Assembly (NCBI GenBank): GCA_036346205.1
Contig: JARFJB010001965.1
Coordinates: forward strand, 5,209,001 to 5,273,000
DNA from: Vesta saturnalis
Lineage: Eukaryota > Arthropoda > Insecta > Coleoptera > Lampyridae
Direction of reading: 5' to 3'
Length of the DNA stretch: 64,000 nt
Shown here: positions 58,040 to 64,000 of the stretch, piece after piece
Position numbering within the stretch: the first letter of the stretch is position 1
Layout: the number at the start of each line of letters is the position of its first letter
Translations under genes and position numbers: made by a program
Notes under the pieces: generated by a model
Seen by the model: the letters and a program-made list of their open reading frames with translations, nothing else
Databases searched by the model: none
What the model was told of the DNA's origin: nothing

Positions 58040-59629
58040 GCGATGAGTGCAATAGGGATTTCCGCGGAATGTCTACATCAGCATAAACTTAGCGGTCTTT
58101 AGTGAGTGCATGTAAGGGTAAGAATCCTCATAAATGCGATTTCGCATATTGTACCACCTGTGAAACCGAAAAACCCATCCGTCATTTTTGTTACATGTCA
58201 AAGAGGACGGCGGACTCAAAAAACTCGCGAAAGACTTCATTTTTGTCTTTTACGATTTTGAGCGCCATCAAGATACACCTACTAACATTGCTAACACCTT
58301 TATCCACACTCCTACGTTGTGTATGGCTCAGCATGTCTGCAATCACTGCATTAATACCGATCTCGATATTGAACAGGGTTGCGGGCAACGTCACCACATA
58401 TTCACTACCTCACCTATATCCAAACTCCTTTCCTACATTTTCTCGCTCGGCAAGAAACGCGTAGCCATTACAGCCCTAGCCCACAATTCCAAATCCTGCG
58501 ACTGTCAATTCATCTTAAACGAAATCCTAAAGAATCCCTCTGTATGGAATCATAAAATCATTTCTAACGGTACTAAAATCATGTCTCTCACCTGCGATAA
58601 CAACATAAAGTTCATAGACAGTTTAAACTTCCTACCAATGGCCCTATACAAACTCCCTAAAACCTTTAATTTCCTCGACTCAAAAACCCATTTCCCTCAC
58701 CTCTTTAACACCGTGCAAAACCAAAATTATGACGGCGTTTTACGAGGCATGCATTTTTACGATGTCGACGAAGTGTCTTCCGACGTTCGAACGGACGTTA
58801 TAAAGTGGTACAATGACGAAATAGGTAAGGGCACTCCTTTCAATTTCAAAAACGAAATAGTGCGTTATTGCATACAGAACGTGAATATCCTTAGAAAAGC
58901 CTGTCTTGAGTTTTGGAAGAGGTTTGTCGACGAAAACCACTTTAGGGAATGCTGTACGAGAGCTGGTGCCTGTAGTCTTGTTTTCCACAGAAATTTTATT
59001 CGCAAGAACACTATAGGACTCATCCCGAACGGCGGATACAGAATGGGCGACAACCAGTCGAGGATTGCTATTCATTGGCTTCTCTGGCTCGAGCACACTG
59101 AACGTAAACGCACTCAGCATGCTGGGAACGCGCGTGAAGTACGGTTAAGGAAATGTATTCTTCGGAGGTCGTACTAATACGGTTAAGTTGTATTATAAGA
59201 CAGAGGAAGATATGCAAATCAGGTATCCTACACTTGACATTGGTGCTGACTGCTTAAACCTCGACTTGCGCACTGCCGACGGCCTTGTGAAATGTAGCGT
59301 GCTCCCGCCATCAGATTTGTACCATCCTGCTCTGACTCCTACAAGGTATTCTCTACACGTAAAAATGAAATCTAAGGGAATCGCCCTAAACTATAAAAAT
59401 TCCCATGTGGTTAATTTCGACATATTAAAGTCGCTAGTGTTGTATGGCATCGAACCTGTGTGCGCAAACTAACCGTAAAATTGATAGAACTCCTGCATAC
59501 GAAGTTATATCAAAGCCAGAGAGCAAGATTTACCTGGTGCAATACAGTAAACGTCGCAGAAAGGAGGAAAGTTATGACACCCTCCCTTACGGTTACGTGG
59601 CTCGTGAATTCCGTTCAACAGCCACGTGA
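58040..59629 (+). pseudogene. Protein-primed family B DNA polymerase, palm deleted
   Basis: Plus strand, DNA_pol_B_2 (Polinton/adintovirus/bidnavirus) type. The Cys/His-rich N-terminal region is at 58045-58195 (ECNRDF, then NPHKCDFAYCTTCETEK). After a frame change the 3'-5' exonuclease follows at 58190-59160: Exo I FYDFE, Exo II AHNSKSCDCQFIL, and Exo III reading YCIQNVNIL, with Asn where the catalytic Asp is expected. RKNTIGLIPNGGYR and HAGNAREVRL come next. Another shift leads to GGRTNTVKLYYKT. GLVKCSVLPPSDLYHPAL is then followed almost at once by the C-terminal KGIALNYKNSHVVNFD and YDTLPYGYV. The SLYP, KxNSxYG and DTDS palm motifs are absent: several hundred codons are deleted. Confidence 0.85.
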
Positions 59630-59693
59630 CCATCCTGAATCCATCCCCATTCCTTACCCTTTTATTTATATTTTAACCCAGTGATTTTAATTT

Positions 59694-59977
59694 TAGATAT
59701 ATGTATTTGTGTGTGTGTGCGTGCGTGAGTGCGCGCGTGCGTGCGTGCGTGCGTGGGTGCGTGAGTGTGTGTGTGTAGGTGCGTGCGCGCGTGCGTGTGT
59801 GGGGGGCGGGCGTGTGCGGGTGTGGGCGCGCGTGCACGTGCGCGTGCGCGTGTGGGTGTGTGTGTGTGGGTGCGTGTGTGAGTGAGTGATCGCGTGCGTG
59901 CGTGTGTGTGTGTGCGTGTGTGCGTTAGTGCGTACGTGCGTGCGTGTGTGCGTGCGTGTGTGTGCATGTGTATGAGT

Positions 59978-60018
<41 letters not shown>

Positions 60019-60025
60019 TGCGTGT
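59694..60025. repeat. GTGC/GT-rich cryptic simple repeat
   Basis: About 330 bases of GTGTGT, GTGCGT and GCGCGTGC units, just after the polymerase end. Long frames on both strands here are composition artefacts. Confidence 0.9.
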
Positions 60026-60289
60026 AATCTTAATGTATCATTAGAAACACATTCCTTTGCACGGTTTTTTGTCTGTCCCAATTACAGTGCTCAGTAGGCT
60101 GCATGTTGAAATTAAAATCCAAGTGATTTATTGGATCAGTACTAGCCTACCATCGCACCCAGATTTAAACCTTTCACCCTACCAGCACATACTTCCCGTG
60201 CAGCGTGAAGGCTGCTTAATGGGAAACAACGGCTAAAATAAGATATATCATTGGTTTCACGTTAGTAGCTTTCAACCTGTGAACATAAA

Positions 60290-60559
60290 ATGAATTCGCC
60301 GTATTATGAACCCACAATAGAAGATATTCGAGGTTTTGAGAGCTTAAGGATGAATTATTATGGCATAACAACAGCTGATGATGATGCAGCCGTGGGGGAA
60401 GGTAAAGAAAATAAGTCTGAGGTCAAAATTAATTTCAATACAGACACCGAGAAGTCCGCTGAGAAGGAAATGGTAACTGAAGATCTATCAGATAAGGAGG
60501 ATGCTACTAATACACGAGATGTAATCTTAAAAATAGTATTGCTTATAATCAATTATTAA
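60290..60559 (+). CDS. Small acidic hypothetical protein next to right arm
   Basis: The ATG at 60290 starts an 89-residue frame: MNSPYYEPTIEDIRGFESLR, then an acidic Lys/Glu/Asp-rich middle (about residues 28-72) and a short hydrophobic end ILKIVLLIINY. It ends three bases before the right inverted repeat. The N-terminal part is not low-complexity and the frame is clean, unlike the rest of this element, so it may be an accessory gene. No family is recognised. Chance is possible at this length. Confidence 0.3.
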   Translation: MNSPYYEPTIEDIRGFESLRMNYYGITTADDDAAVGEGKENKSEVKINFNTDTEKSAEKEMVTEDLSDKEDATNTRDVILKIVLLIINY

Positions 60560-60561
60560 AT

Positions 60562-61500
60562 ACCCTTTATCTTTTTATTACCGGCAATAACCATGGTATT
60601 TTGATAGAACATACGCTTTCATATCAACATCTTGAATTTATTTATATATCACTTTGCACTTTAAACTGAGCTGTAATTAATAACCTGTTTATGTATTTGG
60701 TTTGCTGAAAGCGTAGAAGATAATTATGACGTCAAGATAAACTAAGATAACGTGTCTGCGGTTTCCGACCATCCAGCGACTAGCCTGTCAAAAAGGCTCA
60801 GGATGCGGACATCTGGACCAACCGTGCCCATAAAGCCAGGGGGCGACAAAAGACAAAAAGGCTCTTAATACTACCAAAAGGTCCTTAATTAGGGTTAAAA
60901 CGACATCAAGGGGTTGAAAATTCCATCAAGGGGTTAAAAATGGCCCCCGAAAACGGTCGAAACCTTCGCACGAAGTTCACAGGGGCGTATCTGGGTGGAG
61001 TCCATGGACCAATCAGAAACTAGCGGCGTGGCCTAACCTCAGGTCCTCCAACTAGAACGCTGTATGTGCGCGCAAGACCACTGCGGTTGCTTACCCTCCC
61101 GGGATTAGACTGCCAAAAAGGCTCTTAATACTACCAAGAGGTCGCTAATTAGGAGTGAAAATGCCATCAAGGGTTTGAAAATTACCATCAAAGGTGTTGA
61201 AAATGCCATCAACGGGTTGAAAATGGCCCCCTAAAGTAAGCCGACCCCACTCAAGTCCCACACCCACGCAAATAACCACAGTGTGATGCTATCTTATCGA
61301 TTATTATATATTTGTGCCAATAGGCTTTCTTCGAAAATGTAAAATTTTATTCGTGGTCCTAACATAAAACAGGAAACGTTGAATGCAAATCGCCCTTTCG
61401 ATCTTAGTTTGACTAATAGTTCGAATTGTGTTTATTCAATATTCTGCTGCTGGTCAAAAGTGCTTGATCGGGCCGAATAATATTTTTTGGAAAAGTTGGT
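60562..61500 (-). repeat. Right terminal inverted repeat with internal duplication
   Basis: The inverted partner of 55915-56765. It contains an extra copy of a roughly 100-bp segment (GGCTCTTAATACTACCAA through TGAAAATGGCCCCC): one at 60860-60955 and one at 61120-61235. The left arm has it once (about 56195-56285, inverted). Within it TTGAAAATGCCATCAA repeats as a minisatellite. Confidence 0.75.
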
Positions 61501-61554
61501 TTACGGTTTACATGTCTATAAACCATAAAAAAAAATGAATCCTACGGTCTACAT

Positions 61555-61700
61555 CTATTTATTTATGTTTTCTTAATACTCTTTGTATTCTGGTTTTAGA
61601 TATTTCTAAATCATTTTCCAACTTACTACAGGAATTCATTGGATTTGCCCGCAATCTTGTGAAAATAATAATTTCATCCACCTTCTGGCTCATTTTATTA
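61555..61700 (-). pseudogene. HTH-transposase scrap
   Basis: On the minus strand an ATG near 61694 opens MSQKVDEIIIFTRLRANPMN, followed by DLEISKTRIQRVLRKHK. This matches the HTH-to-linker portion of the Tc1/mariner-like transposases. Only about 45 codons remain. Confidence 0.5.
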
Positions 61701-62179
61701 TAACATTAGCAATTGAAATTTCCATACTTAACAATAAAATGGATAATTTATGTCGCCTAAATAACATATATTCGAATATTAACTTAATTTGGCCATAAAT
61801 AGAGATTTAGCAACCACCACCTCCTATTGGGATGGTCAATATCCATAAACCCAACGGTGACCAAGGTCAACCTACGTTCGAAATATGAGGTCGATCGATC
61901 GAACGGTGTGGCCGGTTAGTGGTTACAAACACACGCACAATCTTTTTTATATACATAGAAGATGTCCTAGACTTCCAAAATCATTCAAATTTTCAACTTA
62001 ATTCTTGAAATATACTATTATTAGATTACCACTTGTCAGGATATTTGAGATAATAATCTTAATCGTATCGTCGTATTGTATTGAAATATTTTCTTTTTAA
62101 TAATTTAACTGAAATTTTCTATATACACGTTTAAATACAGTTTAGCGGTTTCACGACCATTTTTTTTAATGTAACAAGA
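61701..62179. other. No gene seen
   Basis: A GC-richer phrase with GATCGATCGAACGGTGTGG at 61890-61910, otherwise AT-rich. Possibly the 5' end of the piggyBac element. Confidence 0.45.
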
Positions 62180-64000
62180 TAAAAGCATACACTCACCGAC
62201 TTGAATACAATCCTGACTATGTACCAGATGAAATCACATCAGCAGATGACAATCTTGTTACAGAATGTTTGGAAGATGGCTGTTTCGCCTGCCCTTTTTG
62301 TTAGTGATTTATTGAATATAACTGATATAGAATTACCATCAACATCTGTGGCATCATACCAGCTTCAATATTAAGCCCACAGCAACAACTTCAACACCAA
62401 CAATTTCGACCGCAGCAACTTCAACAGCAACAACGTCTCACAACGGCTATTGAAACAATAGTGCCGGGCAAATCCAAGCCAAAAAAAAAACGAACACGTT
62501 CTCCAATGCCTGTCATGGAAGATGGTGGTCCTCAGAATGAACCGTCACCAGGTGGTTTCACTAAAACTAATATTGATGAAATGGAAAGAAAATTACCTAC
62601 CATGTTGTGGAGAAACAAAGGAATGTAATTACATGTGAACCAAGTTGCTTTCCGAGGCAAAAGTGAATTACCGAGCTCAACCATAGATCTTCGTACACGA
62701 ATGTAATTTTTAAGTATCTCTTTATGGACCAGATTTTGAGTATTGTGGTTGCGGAAACTAACCGAGCTGCACTTGTGAATGTGAATGCAAAATTCAACAC
62801 AGATTTTGTCCAGGTTCACCAAGGCATTGGAATCCTTATCTAGTTGTCCATTTACCGTTATCCGAATATGCAGAGCTACTGCGGAAAAATGCATTCGCGC
62901 CAATTCAACAAACAATGTCCATAAAAAATTGGAGGCAATTAAGCCATATTTGTCGTTTACTGATGAAGATCTTTAAATCAAAAAAGGGCAGCCAGGATAT
63001 GATCCGATATTTCGAATAAGAAAATTGGCTGACATGGTGAACGAACGATTTGATTTAATTCCGAAGACTGCTAAACTGTATGTTGATGAACAGATGTGTA
63101 GCACCAAAATAGCTCATTTACGACAATATATGAAAAACAAACCACACAAGTGGGGAATAAAATTATTCGTGTTGTATGATTCCCATGGTTTTTCGTACTG
63201 TTTTGAAATTTATAATGGTGCTGGAGACAATATGTTATTGTACCGGATACTCCTGACCTTGGTGCATCTAGCAATGTTGTCATTCGTTTGACGCAAACTA
63301 TACTCAATTTTGTTCATCATATATTGTATTTCGCTCATTTTTATACACCGTTGCCTTTATTGGTGTATCTTCGTGCCCGAAGTATTTATTCCTTAGGAAC
63401 GTTGGGCATAAAAATAGTACCAAACTGCAAACTACCTTGTGATAAGGATGTGGCTAAAGAAGATAGGGGTTTCTCAGTTGAATATATGTGCTCGTTATAC
63501 AGTATAGATATTACAACGGTGTTGTGGAAAGACATAAAAAATGTCAGGCTTGCATCAACCTATGTTGCAACTGTACCATGTGCTAAATCAAATGCATCAA
63601 CTCAACCAGCCACAGTACCTCGATATGACAAAAAATAGAAGTGGATTGAAATTGACTCTCCACGAATTATATGCGAATATAATAGTCATATGGGTGGTGT
63701 AGATCTTTTAGACGGACTTATTGGTCGCTACCACATTCGCCTAAAAACTCGTAATCCTATGATTCGGATTTTTTATCATTTGATATATATGGCTGTTATA
63801 AATCCATATATTTTGAGTCGCAGAATTAATGCAGAGAAAAGGTCTGATAACAAAAAAGTAAGTTGTTGCAATTGAGAGGAAATTACTGCTGGTCTTTGCG
63901 GATTCAAAGAAAAACGTCCCGTTGGCCGCCCTTCGGTATATAGGAGCCTAGTACCTACTCGCTCTGCTGTTGGTATGAAAGCAAGACATCCAGTGGCAGA
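62180..64000 (+). pseudogene. piggyBac-like transposase, frameshifted, cut by window end
   Basis: Plus strand. A Gln/Thr-rich N-terminal region is followed by KKKRTRSPMPVMEDGGP (about 62480-62530). The core runs in shifting frames: GYDPIFRIRKLADMVNERFD, LYVDEQMCSTKIAHLRQY (first catalytic Asp intact) and HKWGIKLFVLYDSHGF. Then YFAHFYTPLPLLVYLRARSIYSLG follows in the next frame, where the DNFYTS-type Asp has become Ala, and finally MGGVDLLDGLIGRYHIRLKTR (landmark; last catalytic Asp intact). The C-terminal ADEKRSDNKK-like tail and GLCGFKEKRPVGRPS continue to the edge. Stops at 62628 and 63636 and several shifts disable it. Confidence 0.8.

Larger units (their letters stand above)
55915..61500. 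mobile_element. 5.6-kb long-TIR element carrying a family B DNA polymerase
   Basis: The left arm (about 55915-56765) and right arm (about 60562-61500) are inverted copies: AGTGCAAAGTAAC, ACGTTATCTT, GTCCATGGAC, CTCCAACT/AGTTGGAG-type text and ATTGCATTCAAC match across. The arms are GC-richer than their surroundings. The interior holds a minus-strand gene fragment, short tandem repeats, a deleted polymerase and a small plus-strand frame. A polymerase with long TIRs suggests a Polinton/adintovirus-like origin, but no integrase, ATPase, protease or capsid gene is seen. Confidence 0.7.

Noticed and set aside
59662..60097. Thr/His- and Cys/Val-rich frames in the GTGC-rich block
   Set aside because: Same composition artefact as at 36.8 kb.

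Overview
This window reads as repeat-rich nuclear DNA of an arthropod, almost certainly an insect. It is AT-rich and holds long (TA)n runs. Nearly every recognisable protein fragment belongs to a transposable-element family common in insects: mariner, long-TIR Tc1/mariner-like, piggyBac, hAT, CR1/Jockey-like LINEs, Gypsy, Penelope-like and a Polinton-type DNA polymerase. Many short ACAGGGTG-type element ends point the same way. A beetle is my guess, but the order cannot be fixed from sequence alone. I found no convincing intact host gene, rRNA or CRISPR. All coding regions I can name are broken.

Region by region. 1-4.6 kb: a decayed TE-associated gene, an HTH-transposase piece and a mariner split by a 1.56-kb solo LTR. 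4.8-11.9 kb: hairpins, a foldback element, SINEs and a minus-strand LINE fragment. 12-14 kb: a long-TIR deletion derivative whose arms are built of ACAGGGTG modules. 14-19.6 kb: unclassified AT-rich sequence and a LINE ORF1-like fragment. 19.6-22.2 kb: a nearly intact DD41D Tc1/mariner-like element and a piggyBac fragment. 22.5-29.8 kb: a split hAT pseudogene and a LINE interrupted by a tRNA-like SINE with a 14-bp target duplication. 31.2-36.4 kb: a second solo LTR and two TA-flanked MITEs. 37.8-42.5 kb: an HTH-transposase fragment, then a 4.2-kb long-TIR element. That element carries an unfamiliar zinc-finger-like protein, and its arms hold mirrored TCAAGGTCA sites. 43.8-46.9 kb: (TA)n, DD41D element, (TA)n, Penelope-like fragment, (TA)n in series. 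48.5-54.3 kb: a complete but dead Gypsy element with both LTRs. 55.9-61.5 kb: a 5.6-kb element with roughly 0.9-kb inverted arms around an internally deleted protein-primed family B DNA polymerase. 62.2-64 kb: a piggyBac pseudogene cut by the window end.

The genes do not form a pathway. The value of the window is as a layered record of insertions: solo LTR into mariner, SINE into LINE, an unknown segment into hAT, and elements into or beside (TA)n. The two elements I would follow up first are the 38.3-42.5 kb and 55.9-61.5 kb long-TIR elements, because neither matches a standard autonomous transposon layout.
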